Source of the DNA: Rhodospirillales bacterium
Lineage (GTDB): Bacteria; Pseudomonadota; Gammaproteobacteria; Nevskiales; Nevskiaceae
Direction: 5' to 3'
Assembly: GCA_903970615.1 (NCBI GenBank)
Contig: CAJCJH010000046.1
Location: forward strand, 1-32,709
Length of the DNA stretch: 32,709 bases
Under the pieces are notes generated by a model, which searched no databases, had not been told where the DNA came from, and saw nothing but the letters and a program-made list of their open reading frames with translations. The translations under genes and the position numbers were made by a program. Position 1 is the stretch's first letter. Each line of letters opens with the position of its first letter. Shown here piece by piece: positions 23,449 to 32,387 of this stretch.

Positions 23449-25047
23449 CTAGAACTTGCGATCTGCGGGTGCCGGCGGCGTCCATTGATACAGCCAGGTT
23501 TCCGTCAGCGGCTGGCCGTCCAGGCGCAGGAACAGGCGCAGGTCGATCGGCTGCGTGCTGTCGTCGGTCGGCTTCAGATCGAACATCGCGCGATAGCCGC
23601 CGATTTCATGTTGCGGCCGCGCGGAAGTGATTTCGATCTGGCCGCGCGAGGCGGTAATCACCGGTTCGACTTTCGCATCGCGGCCGAGCAGGGCGAGGCT
23701 GCCGCCGGTGAAATCCACTGCAAAGCGCCACGAAAAGTATTGCCGCTTCTGGCCGACCACGCCGCCGATGCCGGTGCGCGTGGCCACCACTTGCGCCAGC
23801 GCCGGCGCGAACGGTGCGGCAGCGCCCCAGTAGAGTCGGTAAGTGAACAGCAATTCCTCGCCCGGCTGCGGTTTTTCAGCCGGATTCCAGAACGCGACGA
23901 TGTTATCGAAGGTTTCGTCGATCGTCGGAATTTCCACCAGCTGCACCGAACCTTTGCCCCAGCCGCTGCTCGCGCCTTTGCCGCGTGGTTCGACCCAGAC
24001 ACTCGGGCGCTTGTCGTAGAACACGCCGTCGTCCTGATAATGATCGAAGTTGCGATCGCGCTGCATCAGGCCGAAGCCGCGCGGGTTGTCGTCGGCATAG
24101 GCATTGAAACGCAGATTCACCGGGTTGGTCAGCGGACGCCAGATCCATTCGCCGGCACCGGTATTCATCGCCAGTCCATCGGAATCGTGAATCTCCGGCC
24201 GCCAGTCTGTGGCCATGCGGCGATCGTTTTCGCCGTACAAAAACATGCTGGTCAGCGGCGCGATGCCCAAGCGCTCGATTGGCTTGCGCGGGTACAGCGC
24301 GCTGTCGACGTCGATAATCAAGGTACCGCCGGGGCCGATGTCAAACCGATAGGCGCCGGCGATGCTCGGTGAATCCATCAAGGCGTAAACCGTCAACCGG
24401 TTGGAATCCTTCGACGGCTTCTCGAACCAGAAATCGGTGAAGCGCGGAAACTCCTCCGCGCGATCCATGCCGCAATCGATCGCCAGCCCGCGCGTCGACA
24501 TGCCGTACTGCTTGTCGCCGCCGACCGCGCGGAAATAGCTCGCACCCAGAAACGCCGCGACATCGGCAGTGGGATCGGTGTGAAAAAACACGCTGAAGCC
24601 GGCGAAGCCGAGATTCTCCGGCAGGCTGCCCCAATGGATGCCGCTTTTGCCGAAGTCGAACAGCGAACTCTGATACGCGATTTCCTGCGCCTTGCCATCG
24701 ACCACTTCATGAAGTTTTACCGGCGTTTTGAAATAAAGGCCGGGATGGAAGAATCGCAATTGAAACGGCAGTCCATCCTTGGCCCACAGCGCATGCTCGG
24801 GACGAAAACGGATCGCCTGATATTGATCCCAAGTGAGATCCGCAATCGCATTCGGCAACTGCGTGGAAGGTGCTATGAAAGCGCTGTTCGCCAGTGCTTG
24901 CGCGCGGCCTTTGAGCCAGGCGAAATCGAAAGCCTGCGGCTCGCCGAGCGACTTCGCCCGCGCGGGTGCCGGTGCCAGCGCGGCCGCCATCGGCAGCGCG
25001 GTTGCAGGCAGCCAGGCGGCGGTTTTCAGCAGTTCACGTCTTTGCAT
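23449..25047 (-). CDS. opgD: Glucan biosynthesis protein D (osmoregulated periplasmic glucan)
   Basis: A 532-residue periplasmic protein that matches OpgD/MdoD in length and pattern. It begins with a twin-arginine signal (QRRELLKTAAW, then AAALAPAPARA), as OpgD, unlike OpgG, does. Diagnostic segments: DLTWDQYQAIRFRPE, FHPGLYF, FAGFSVFFHTD, AFLGASYFRA, YGMSTRGLAID, FPRFTDFWFEKP, TSMFLYGENDRR, EIHDSDGLAM, WIWRPLTNP and GFGLMQRDRNFDHYQDD. OpgD modifies the glucan backbone of osmoregulated periplasmic glucans; no opgH glucosyltransferase is in the window. It lies 71 bases downstream of an FKBP prolyl isomerase on the same strand. Confidence 0.96.
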   Translation of the reverse strand: MQRRELLKTAAWLPATALPMAAALAPAPARAKSLGEPQAFDFAWLKGRAQALANSAFIAPSTQLPNAIADLTWDQYQAIRFRPEHALWAKDGLPFQLRFFHPGLYFKTPVKLHEVVDGKAQEIAYQSSLFDFGKSGIHWGSLPENLGFAGFSVFFHTDPTADVAAFLGASYFRAVGGDKQYGMSTRGLAIDCGMDRAEEFPRFTDFWFEKPSKDSNRLTVYALMDSPSIAGAYRFDIGPGGTLIIDVDSALYPRKPIERLGIAPLTSMFLYGENDRRMATDWRPEIHDSDGLAMNTGAGEWIWRPLTNPVNLRFNAYADDNPRGFGLMQRDRNFDHYQDDGVFYDKRPSVWVEPRGKGASSGWGKGSVQLVEIPTIDETFDNIVAFWNPAEKPQPGEELLFTYRLYWGAAAPFAPALAQVVATRTGIGGVVGQKRQYFSWRFAVDFTGGSLALLGRDAKVEPVITASRGQIEITSARPQHEIGGYRAMFDLKPTDDSTQPIDLRLFLRLDGQPLTETWLYQWTPPAPADRKF

Positions 25048-25118
25048 ATTGATGGGTTAAAAGTCAGGCTTATCGGAGTTTGATTGCGGCGGATGATGGC
25101 GGTTTCACAAGCGCAGGA

Positions 25119-25574
25119 TTATTTGACTTCGAGCAATTCGATATCGAAAACCAGCGGCGAATTCGCCGGAATCGGGCCGGTTTTGCGCGCGCCGTAACCG
25201 AGCTTGGGCGGAATATGCAGCAGGCGCCGGCCGCCGGCTTTCATGCCGAGCACACCTTCTTCCCAGCCTTCGATGACGTCGCCAAGCCCGAGCGTGAAGC
25301 TGAACGGTTTACCGCGATCGCGCGACGAATCGAACTTGGTGCCATCTTCCAGCGTGCCGGTGTAATGCACCGTCACTTTCGAGCCGATATCGGCTGCCGG
25401 GCCCGTGCCGACGACGACATCGGTGTACTGCAAGCCCGATTGGGTAGTGACCTGATACGCCGCCGCAGCCGGCGCCTGCACCGCGACCTTGGCTGTGGCC
25501 TGGCTTTGTACCTGGGCGTTGGCGGCGAACGGCAACATCAGCAACGAAGCCAGCAGCATTTTTTGCAGCGTCAT
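25119..25574 (-). CDS. FKBP-type peptidyl-prolyl cis-trans isomerase, exported
   Basis: A 151-residue protein folding catalyst. Residues 1-20 form a signal peptide (LLASLLMLPFAANA), followed by a short Ala/Gln/Val linker and one FKBP domain: SGLQYTDVVVGTG, VTVHYTGTLEDGTKFDSS, FTLGLGDVIEGWEEGVLGMKAGG, LHIPPKLGYG and LVFDIELLEV. All active-site aromatics and the Asp of FDSS are present, so it should be catalytically competent in the periplasm. The ATG at 25574 is used with GGAGAC upstream; a TTG two codons earlier is too close to that site. It heads the minus-strand run with opgD. Confidence 0.95.
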   Translation of the reverse strand: MTLQKMLLASLLMLPFAANAQVQSQATAKVAVQAPAAAAYQVTTQSGLQYTDVVVGTGPAADIGSKVTVHYTGTLEDGTKFDSSRDRGKPFSFTLGLGDVIEGWEEGVLGMKAGGRRLLHIPPKLGYGARKTGPIPANSPLVFDIELLEVK

Positions 25575-25721
25575 ACGCAAGTCTCCGGTTCAGTGATCGA
25601 GCATGCAGATCAGCAAGCTTGGCTTAACGACAACCGCGGCGTTGCAAGGACCGGCTCTCATGCTGCCGGTAGTCGAAGTCGTTGTAGCCGCAGCCCATCT
25701 GCGGGCCTCCATAATAGCGGC

Positions 25722-26384
25722 ATGAAACTGCAAGTTCTTGGCTTGTTCGCCGGCGGCGTGCAGCCCATGCCTGGCGATGGCCGCCCGACCGCGATTCTCA
25801 AACAGCCGGTGAGCGGCCGCGTCGCCGTTGGCCGCGAAGGTTTGCAGGGCGATCGCCAGGCCGATCGGCGTGTTCACGGCGGGCCGGAGAAAGCGCTGCA
25901 TCACTATCCACAGGAAAATTTGCAACGTCTCGCCGAAGCATTCCCGGACATCGCCAGCCAGCTGCAAGCCGGCGCGCTGGGCGAAAATATTTCCACGCGC
26001 GGTGCGGACGAAAGCGCGGTCTGCATCGGCGATGTTTTCGCGCTCGGCACCGCGCGCGTGCAACTGTGCCAGCCGCGCACGCCGTGCTGGAAAATCGAAG
26101 CGCGCCACGGCATCGAAGGGATGACGCGCTACATCGCCGAACGTGGCATTTGCGGTTGGTATTACCGCGTGCTGGCTCCCGGCGAAGTGCAAAATGGCGA
26201 CGACCTCGAACTGATCGAACGCGCTGCCGCGCCGATCAGCCTGCGGCAGTTCTGGGATGCCGTCGGCCTGCATCGGCCTTCGATCGAGCGGTTGACGCAG
26301 CTGATCGACACGCCGGCTTTGAACGAGCAATGGCGCACGCGGCTTGTGCAGCGGCGCGGTTGGCTGATCCAGCAACTTGGCTGA
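25722..26384 (+). CDS. MOSC domain-containing protein (YiiM-like)
   Basis: A 220-residue protein of the MOSC family related to YiiM. MOSC domains carry molybdenum-cofactor sulfur chemistry, and YiiM-type proteins contribute to reduction of hydroxylated purines. Features: VGREGLQGDRQADRRVHGG (~36-54), HHYPQENL, GALGENIST, CIGDVFALGTARVQLCQPRTPC with the conserved Cys pair near residue 120-130, and GWYYRVL. The final ~60 residues (LRQFWDAVGL...RGWLIQQLG) are the YiiM-type C-terminal helical part. The start is bounded by family length; no clear ribosome site. The HrpB gene begins 15 bases downstream, so the two are likely one transcript. Confidence 0.93.
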   Translation: MKLQVLGLFAGGVQPMPGDGRPTAILKQPVSGRVAVGREGLQGDRQADRRVHGGPEKALHHYPQENLQRLAEAFPDIASQLQAGALGENISTRGADESAVCIGDVFALGTARVQLCQPRTPCWKIEARHGIEGMTRYIAERGICGWYYRVLAPGEVQNGDDLELIERAAAPISLRQFWDAVGLHRPSIERLTQLIDTPALNEQWRTRLVQRRGWLIQQLG

Positions 26385-26399
26385 AACCCAGCCGAAAAA

Positions 26400-28925
26400 G
26401 TGATCGCAAACCCGCTGCCGAATCTGCCAACGCTTCCTGTGGTCGAGGCGCTATCGGCCTTGCGCGCAGCACTCGCACGCGACAGCCACGCAGTGCTGGC
26501 CGCGCCGCCAGGCTCCGGCAAGACCACGCTCGTGCCGCTGCTATTGCTGCAGGAAAACTGGCTGCAAGGCACAAAAATTCTGATGCTGGAACCGCGCCGG
26601 ATCGCTGCACGCGCCGCCGCCGCGCGCATGGCGAGCCTGCTGGGCGAACGCGTTGGCGAAACCATCGGCTACCAGATTCGTTTCGATAAAAAAGTCTCAG
26701 CGCAGACGCGCGTTGAAGTCATCACCGAAGGCGTATTGACCCGCCGCTTGCAGGCCGATGCCGACCTGCCGGGCGTTGGTCTGGTGATCTTCGACGAATT
26801 CCACGAGCGCAGTCTCGATGCCGATCTGGCCCTCGCCTTGACGCTCGATACGCGGCGTAATCTGCGGCCGGATTTGCGCCTGCTGGTGATGTCCGCGACG
26901 CTCGACACCGCGCGCGTCGCCGCATTGCTGGGCGGCGCGGAAGTCATCGAAAGCGGCGGCCGCATGTTTCCGGTTGCGATTAGCTACGCGCCGCCGCGCA
27001 GCGGCATCGAACCCGACGAAGCCGTGGCCAACGCCGCGCTCAATGCGCTGGATGCCGGCGACGGCGATGTGCTGGTTTTCCTGCCGGGTGCGCGCGAAAT
27101 TCGTGACGCGCAACGCGCAATCGATCGGCGTTTGAATGCTCGCAGCGATGTCGATATGCATTTGCTCTACGGCGATCTCGCCAGCGCGCAGCAGGATGCC
27201 GCACTTGCGCCGGCGCCGACTGGCCGTCGAAAAATCATCCTCGCCACCAATATCGCGCAGACCAGTTTGACCATCGAAGGCGTGACTTCGGTCGTCGATT
27301 CCGGCTTTGCGCGTGTCGCGCGGTTCGATCTCGGTGCGGGTGCCAATCGGCTCGAAACCCTGCGCATCTCGCGTGCCGCTGCGGATCAGCGCGCCGGGCG
27401 CGCGGGCAGGTTAGGTCCGGGCGCCTGCCAGCGTTTGTGGAGCCGCGATCAGCATGCCGCCTTGCCGGCGCACGACACGCCGGAAATTCTGGCCGCCGAT
27501 CTTTCGCGCTTCGCGTTGGAAGTTGCGGGCTGGGGCGTGCGCGATCTCGCCGAACTGACGCTGCTCGATAAGCCGCCGGCCAGCGCCTGGAGTTACGCGC
27601 AGGATTTGCTACGCCAGCTCGATGCGCTGGATACCGATAGCCGCATTACTGCGCATGGACGCGAACTCGCGCGGCTGCCGGCCACGCCGCGCATCGCGCA
27701 CATGCTGCTGCTGGCGCAACGCGCCGGACTCGGCGCGTCGGCGGCCTGGGTTGCGGCGGTGCTGGAGCAACGCAGCATCGGCAGCGATCTCGCGTTTGAA
27801 GTCGAGCGTTTCCGGAGTGGACGCGGAATCGATGCCGCAACACTCGCGCGAACCCGCGATACGGTGCGTCAACTGATGCGACTGATCGACGCTGATGCCC
27901 ATCCTGATAAAGATTCAAACAAGGATTCAGATGAGAACGACGCGGTCGGCCGCGTGGTTGCGCTGGCGTATCCGGAACGTATCGCGCGCCGCCGCGAAGT
28001 GCAGCGCGATACACGCGACGTGCATTATCTGTGCGTCGATGGCGGCGAGGCGCGGCTGCCTGCACGCGATGCGATGGCCGCTGGCGAGTGGCTCGCCATC
28101 GCACATTGGGAGCCGGGCACGCCGCGCAAAATCCGCGCCGCCGCAAGCTTCGACGAGCGCAGAGTGTTGCAGGATCACGCGCGCGCAATCGCCACGCGCG
28201 AGCACATTCAGTGGGATGCAAAAACCGAGAGCGTGATCGCCGAGCGCCAGTGCTCGCTCGGCGCGATCGTGCTCGAATCACGCAGCCTGCGAGAACCCGG
28301 CGATGTGCGCGTGCGCACGGCGATGATCGAGGGCTTGCGAAAACTCGGCCTTGCGGTGCTGCCGTGGAGCGATGCCGCGCGGCAATTCCAAGCGCGCGTG
28401 TTGAGCCTGCGCGTCTGGCGGTCTGATGAAGACTGGCCCGCGGTCGATCACGATAACCTGCTGCGTACGCTGGAAGACTGGCTGGCGCCGCATCTCGAAA
28501 GCATCAACAAACGCGAGCATCTACAGCGGCTCGATCTCGTGGAAATTCTTGGCGCGCAGCTGGACTATGTGAAAGCACAACGGCTGGCGAAGCTGGCGCC
28601 GACGCACATCAACGTACCGAGCGGATCGAGTATCGCGCTGGACTATTCGACGAGCGCGGCTGCGCCGGTGCTGGCGGTGAAGCTGCAGGAATTATTCGGA
28701 CTGCGGCAGACGCCTACCGTTGACGACGGCCGCATGCCGGTGGCGCTGCATCTGCTTTCGCCGGGACGCCGGCCGATCCAGGTGACGCAGGATTTGCCGG
28801 GTTTCTGGGCGCGCACGTATCCCGAAGTGAAGAAGGAATTGAAAGGCCGTTATCCAAGGCATCCCTGGCCGGACGATCCGCTGGCCGCGCCGGCAACCGC
28901 GCGCGCCAAACCGCGCGGTACTTGA
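26400..28925 (+). CDS. hrpB: ATP-dependent RNA helicase HrpB
   Basis: An 841-residue DEAH-like helicase starting at GTG. Walker A APPGSGKTT is at ~35-43, the DEFH box at 132-135, and MSATLDTARV follows. Helicase-C signatures are ATNIAQTSLTIEGV and QRAGRAGRLGPG. The HrpB-specific C-terminus is complete (VLPWSDAARQFQARV, LPPWSL-like region, LAPTHINVPSGSSIALDY, LLSPGRRPIQVTQDLPGFW, KGRYPRHPWPDDP). The molecular substrate in bacteria is not established. A short AT-rich acidic patch (PDKDSNKDSDENDA, around residues 502-516) interrupts the core and looks like a local duplication. It is downstream of the MOSC gene and convergent with the cytochrome gene. Confidence 0.96.
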   Translation: MIANPLPNLPTLPVVEALSALRAALARDSHAVLAAPPGSGKTTLVPLLLLQENWLQGTKILMLEPRRIAARAAAARMASLLGERVGETIGYQIRFDKKVSAQTRVEVITEGVLTRRLQADADLPGVGLVIFDEFHERSLDADLALALTLDTRRNLRPDLRLLVMSATLDTARVAALLGGAEVIESGGRMFPVAISYAPPRSGIEPDEAVANAALNALDAGDGDVLVFLPGAREIRDAQRAIDRRLNARSDVDMHLLYGDLASAQQDAALAPAPTGRRKIILATNIAQTSLTIEGVTSVVDSGFARVARFDLGAGANRLETLRISRAAADQRAGRAGRLGPGACQRLWSRDQHAALPAHDTPEILAADLSRFALEVAGWGVRDLAELTLLDKPPASAWSYAQDLLRQLDALDTDSRITAHGRELARLPATPRIAHMLLLAQRAGLGASAAWVAAVLEQRSIGSDLAFEVERFRSGRGIDAATLARTRDTVRQLMRLIDADAHPDKDSNKDSDENDAVGRVVALAYPERIARRREVQRDTRDVHYLCVDGGEARLPARDAMAAGEWLAIAHWEPGTPRKIRAAASFDERRVLQDHARAIATREHIQWDAKTESVIAERQCSLGAIVLESRSLREPGDVRVRTAMIEGLRKLGLAVLPWSDAARQFQARVLSLRVWRSDEDWPAVDHDNLLRTLEDWLAPHLESINKREHLQRLDLVEILGAQLDYVKAQRLAKLAPTHINVPSGSSIALDYSTSAAAPVLAVKLQELFGLRQTPTVDDGRMPVALHLLSPGRRPIQVTQDLPGFWARTYPEVKKELKGRYPRHPWPDDPLAAPATARAKPRGT

Positions 28926-28986
28926 TCCACTCGCACCCGACGATGCGTGCGGCTACAAAAGTCGTTGCAGGATCACTGTCGCAAAA

Positions 28987-30744
28987 TCACTTGGGCATAT
29001 TCGTTGAATCCCAATCGAGCCATAGCCGGCCATCCTTGAAAACCTTTGCAACGGCGGGTGCCGCCTCGCCATTTTGCGGTGGGTCGATGGTGCGCAATAC
29101 GTTTTGCATCGGCTCGATCACCGCGTCGCGCCCGAGCGTATAGCTCTGTTCCCGCACGACCAGCGTATAGGCTTTGTCGAGCGCCAGTGCGCGTTCGCGC
29201 GAAGGTTCGATCAGGCCGGCGATGCCGTTGCTGGCCTCGGATTTTTGTACGGCGCCAAGGTTCAAATGTTGCGGCGAATTCCGGCTATTGGAATCAAGCT
29301 TGCCGATCCCCGAATCATCGGCGGCCTGTATTTGCGGCGGCATTGCACGCCTGAAAAAACGCGTCAGCATTTCGGTGTTTGCACGAAATTCATCGCCTGC
29401 GCCGACGCGCTTCAGATAGCGTAAATATTCCGGCTCGCGGCTGCCAGCTTCGGGCGCATCCGCCATGCCCGCGATGCGCTGTTCGCCCCAGCCGCGCGCG
29501 CCGGGCGGTTTGCGCGGCAGGCTGAAAGTCTGATCTACGGTGACGCCCAAACCGGTATGACAACCCATGCAATAGAGCTGTTCTTCGCGGGTTTGTAGGC
29601 GCAGCTGGCCGCTGGCATCCTCGATATAGCCGGTGAATTGCCAGCCGAATGCATTGGTCTGGCCGGTGAAAGCGGTGCCGCTGTAATGCGGCCGGCCACC
29701 GATCAATTGTTCTTGCGCTTCTTCGTTGTAACGGCGTTGCAGCGCGGCATCGCTGAGTTCGCCGCGTTTGAGTGCGTAGCGCAATTCCTTGAAGCGCGTT
29801 GCGCGCATTTCCGGCGCATCGGGATCGACATAATGTACGCCGTGCAGGAATTCGGTTCCGGCCGGATATTCGTAGCGGCGCACCGCAATTTCCGCCGCGG
29901 CACCGGCGTAATGTGCGGGCAATCCGCGCAGCTGATGTGCGATGCCGTCGATGCGGCCGTCGCCATTCAGATCGATGCCGGCCGCGCGTTCGTCGATCGG
30001 CTCGATCGGCAGCGCAATTTTTTGATCGGCGACCGAATCCGCGATCGCAACCGTCGCCTCGACGATCGCCAGATTGGCCTGATAAACCGCGCGCGACGGC
30101 TGGCCGTTGGCATCGCTGCGAAACATCGCCGGCAGCCGGATCGCTACATCGTCGGTTGAACCATTGGTGGGCCAGAACGTGCCGGGAAATGGCTTGTAAC
30201 GGAAGGCGCGCCAGCCGGAATGATCGCGTGCGAAGCCGGCCTCATCGAAGCCTTGCGCGGCATCGAAATCCGGTCGCCACGCCGGATAATCCGTCAGCGC
30301 TGCGAGGGTTTTGCGCAGCTCCGAATAATTGTCTTGGCGGATGTGCGCGAGCATCCATTGATCGTCGATCGTCGCAATCTCCGCACGCCGATCCTTGAAC
30401 AGATTGGTCCAGTGATTGGCACGGCCGAGATCGCTGAAATCGTAGCGTTGCTGCAAGGCCCAGTCGTTGCTGCGATTGCGGCCATTAGCCGTGGTGTGGC
30501 ACACCCAGCACGGATTCGAGGCACCGCCGGTTTTCGTATAACACTGCGGCGGAATGCCGGCCTCGACATTGGCGATGCGGCGTTCCGCCGCAGCCGCCGC
30601 CAGTGGATCAGCCGCGGCTGTAGTTGCGATCGTCGCCAGCAGCAAGACCAGCATGGCCGACAAGCGCGCGACACTGGCGACGCTCAAAGGCGGCCCCGCG
30701 CGACGGTATTTTTGCGTGACGCCTAAAAGCCGATCCGCATTCAA
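28987..30744 (-). CDS. Large diheme c-type cytochrome-like periplasmic protein
   Basis: A 585-residue protein with two heme-c motifs, CWVCH (near residue 79) and CMGCH (near 392). The N-terminus has a hydrophobic export segment (MLVLLLATIATTAAA at ~31-45) after a long basic leader. An EF-hand-like loop DLNGDGRIDG (near 254) suggests calcium binding. Between and after the hemes I recognise no known enzyme domain. The length and only two hemes are unlike simple soluble cytochromes, so an oxidoreductase role is possible but unproven. The start is a TTG at 30744 whose last bases overlap the TGA of the upstream phosphoesterase gene (TTGA), implying translational coupling. An internal start near 30654 cannot be excluded. 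Confidence 0.82.
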   Translation of the reverse strand: MNADRLLGVTQKYRRAGPPLSVASVARLSAMLVLLLATIATTAAADPLAAAAAERRIANVEAGIPPQCYTKTGGASNPCWVCHTTANGRNRSNDWALQQRYDFSDLGRANHWTNLFKDRRAEIATIDDQWMLAHIRQDNYSELRKTLAALTDYPAWRPDFDAAQGFDEAGFARDHSGWRAFRYKPFPGTFWPTNGSTDDVAIRLPAMFRSDANGQPSRAVYQANLAIVEATVAIADSVADQKIALPIEPIDERAAGIDLNGDGRIDGIAHQLRGLPAHYAGAAAEIAVRRYEYPAGTEFLHGVHYVDPDAPEMRATRFKELRYALKRGELSDAALQRRYNEEAQEQLIGGRPHYSGTAFTGQTNAFGWQFTGYIEDASGQLRLQTREEQLYCMGCHTGLGVTVDQTFSLPRKPPGARGWGEQRIAGMADAPEAGSREPEYLRYLKRVGAGDEFRANTEMLTRFFRRAMPPQIQAADDSGIGKLDSNSRNSPQHLNLGAVQKSEASNGIAGLIEPSRERALALDKAYTLVVREQSYTLGRDAVIEPMQNVLRTIDPPQNGEAAPAVAKVFKDGRLWLDWDSTNMPK

Positions 30745-31934
30745 TTCTTGGCTGGCAACACAGGCTGTTTGAGCGTGAAGATATCGCTGCCGAAACTGCT
30801 TTGGCCGCTGAGTCCGGCGTAGCCCAGGTAGGGCAGGCCGAATAAATCCTCGACGCTGCGCAGCGTTGAATAATGGTTGTAGTCGACGGTGGAAACCGTG
30901 CCGGGCTTGATGAACGGCGAGAGCAATACCGCGCCGACCTTGCCGCCGCCGAGCCCGCTGAGTCCGGGCAGAACCGCATTCGGCGAGGCGGATTCGCCGC
31001 AGCAGGCGCTGGAGTCGGTTTCAAATCCGTTCGATTCATCGAAGGTGATGATCAGCAGACCATCCTGCTGGAATGCCGGCGAGGCGAGGATTTTCGGCAC
31101 CCACTCCTGCAGGAATCCGTTGATCGAAGTCAGGCCGCCGGGTTCGCCGTCGGCGCAGGGTGAATCGTGGCCGTCGTGGCACAAGCTCGGCGTGATGAAA
31201 ACGTAGTTGGCGGTGCTGCTGACAGCGCCCAGGTCCGCATCGAGATCATCAAGATTGACCACTTGCGCATTGCAGACCGCCTGATTGTCGATGATCGAAT
31301 GGAAGTACATGAACGGATCGTGGCGCGTCGCGTAATTATCCGCGGCAGTCGCGGTTTGCGTGCCGTCGGAACTGCCCACGGTTGGGTGGCCGCAAGTGGC
31401 GGACTCGCGCGTCGGCGTATTGCCCATATCTTCCATATAAGCTTTCCAGCTCAGATTCGCGCTGGTCAGTTGATCCGGCAAGCTCGGCACTGTCGTCGGG
31501 AAAATGCAGCCGCTGCCGATCGCCTGATTATCCAGTGCCGCCGTCGGTGCAGTGCCGGTGAAATTTTCGTAGGTCTGGCAATCCAGTTGCGTCTGCGTAT
31601 TCGGTCCCTGGCCGCTGATCATCGAAATATAGTTGTCCAGGCTTTGATGGCCGGTGCCGTAATAATTTTGCAGCAGTGCGCCCTGCATCGGCAGCGTTTG
31701 CGCCAGATAAGGCGCGGCCGAAGTGCTGGCAAACGAATTGGTGTAGTCCTCGTTCTCAAGCATGATGACGAAGACGTGGCGGACCTGGCTGGCCGTCGGC
31801 GCGGAAGTGCTGCCCGTTGAAGAAGATGCACCACTGCTGCCGCTGGTGTCTGCACTATTGCCGCCGTCATCGTGACAACCCGCGAGCAACGTCAAAACAG
31901 CAGCAGCTGCTGCCGACAAAAGAAAATTTTTCAC
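30741..31934 (-). CDS. Phosphoesterase family lipoprotein (acid phosphatase/phospholipase C-like)
   Basis: A 397-residue predicted lipoprotein starting at GTG. The lipobox LLAGC puts the lipidated Cys at residue 19; a Ser/Gly/Thr linker follows to ~45. The catalytic domain belongs to the phosphoesterase family PF04185: VFVIMLENEDYTNSF (metal-binding Glu/Asn region) near 55, YYGTGHQSLDNYISMISGQ near 92, ADNYATRHDPFMYF, FITPSLCHDGHD, ITFDESNGFETD, and NHYSTLRSVEDLFGLPYLG near the end. The family cleaves phosphomonoesters or phospholipid headgroups. Which one here is unknown. It is the first of two coupled genes, followed by the diheme protein. Eight or more cysteines in the mature part suggest disulfides. 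Confidence 0.93.
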   Translation of the reverse strand: MKNFLLSAAAAAVLTLLAGCHDDGGNSADTSGSSGASSSTGSTSAPTASQVRHVFVIMLENEDYTNSFASTSAAPYLAQTLPMQGALLQNYYGTGHQSLDNYISMISGQGPNTQTQLDCQTYENFTGTAPTAALDNQAIGSGCIFPTTVPSLPDQLTSANLSWKAYMEDMGNTPTRESATCGHPTVGSSDGTQTATAADNYATRHDPFMYFHSIIDNQAVCNAQVVNLDDLDADLGAVSSTANYVFITPSLCHDGHDSPCADGEPGGLTSINGFLQEWVPKILASPAFQQDGLLIITFDESNGFETDSSACCGESASPNAVLPGLSGLGGGKVGAVLLSPFIKPGTVSTVDYNHYSTLRSVEDLFGLPYLGYAGLSGQSSFGSDIFTLKQPVLPAKN

Positions 31935-32124
31935 GAGGTAGGTACCAGAAGGATTTTGTTGAATGGATTATTTCACGAGTCACGCGGCGGTTTCGTGACA
32001 GCAATATGGTAAATCAAGCCCAATCGCATCCTCCGGGTGACGATCTGCAAACAAAGGTCGTGACCTGCATCCAATACCTCCTAGCGATCCGGAGAATCGT
32101 CCCGCTTCGGGCGGCTTGAAAAGC

Positions 32125-32153
32125 TTGACATTGCTCCCTCACGAACGAACAAT
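32125..32153 (+). promoter_or_regulatory. Sigma-70 promoter of the tRNA-tuf operon
   Basis: A perfect -35 box TTGACA at 32125-32130, a 17-base spacer, and a -10-like AACAAT at 32148-32153 (four of six consensus). A GC-rich discriminator (GCGCGGC) follows immediately. Such a discriminator is typical of stable-RNA promoters under stringent control. Transcription would start near 32160, about 30 bases before tRNA-Tyr. Confidence 0.75.
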
Positions 32154-32192
32154 GCGCGGCTCGCAAGCTGTGCGGTCTGGCCCGCAGTTTTC

Positions 32193-32278
32193 GGAGGGAT
32201 ACTCAAGCGGCCAACGAGGGCAGACTGTAAATCTGCTGGTTAACTCCTACGAAGGTTCGAATCCTTCTCCCTCCACCA
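32193..32278 (+). tRNA. tRNA-Tyr (anticodon GTA)
   Basis: An 86-base class II tRNA with encoded CCA. The acceptor stem pairs GGAGGGA with TCCCTCC. The anticodon GTA is at 32227-32229 in the loop CTGTAAA. There is a long variable arm and a T-arm GGTTCGAATCC. It is first in a Tyr-Gly-Thr cluster ahead of tuf. Confidence 0.98.
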
Positions 32279-32316
32279 ATCGCAGCAAGCGGAGCGGGTT
32301 TTTTGAATCGGCACAG

Positions 32317-32387
32317 GCGGGTGTAGCTCAATGGTAGAGCTGTAGCCTTCCAAGCTACTGACGAGGGTTCGATTCCCTTCACCCGCT
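32317..32387 (+). tRNA. tRNA-Gly (anticodon TCC)
   Basis: The acceptor stem pairs GCGGGTG with CACCCGC. The anticodon TCC is at 32349-32351 in the loop CTTCCAA, flanked by GTAGC/GCTAC, and the T-arm is GGTTCGATTCC. The discriminator is T at 32387. The next three bases are CCG, so the 3' CCA is not encoded and must be added by the CCA-adding enzyme, unlike its two neighbours. Confidence 0.97.

Noticed and set aside
31979-31999. GTCACG / CGTGAC inverted repeat upstream of the phosphoesterase gene
   Set aside because: Only 6-bp arms with a 9-base loop and no T run; too weak to call an operator or terminator.
32142-32150. ACGAACGAAC near the tRNA promoter, similar to the phase-variation repeat
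   Set aside because: Only two units; likely chance and not a variable tract.
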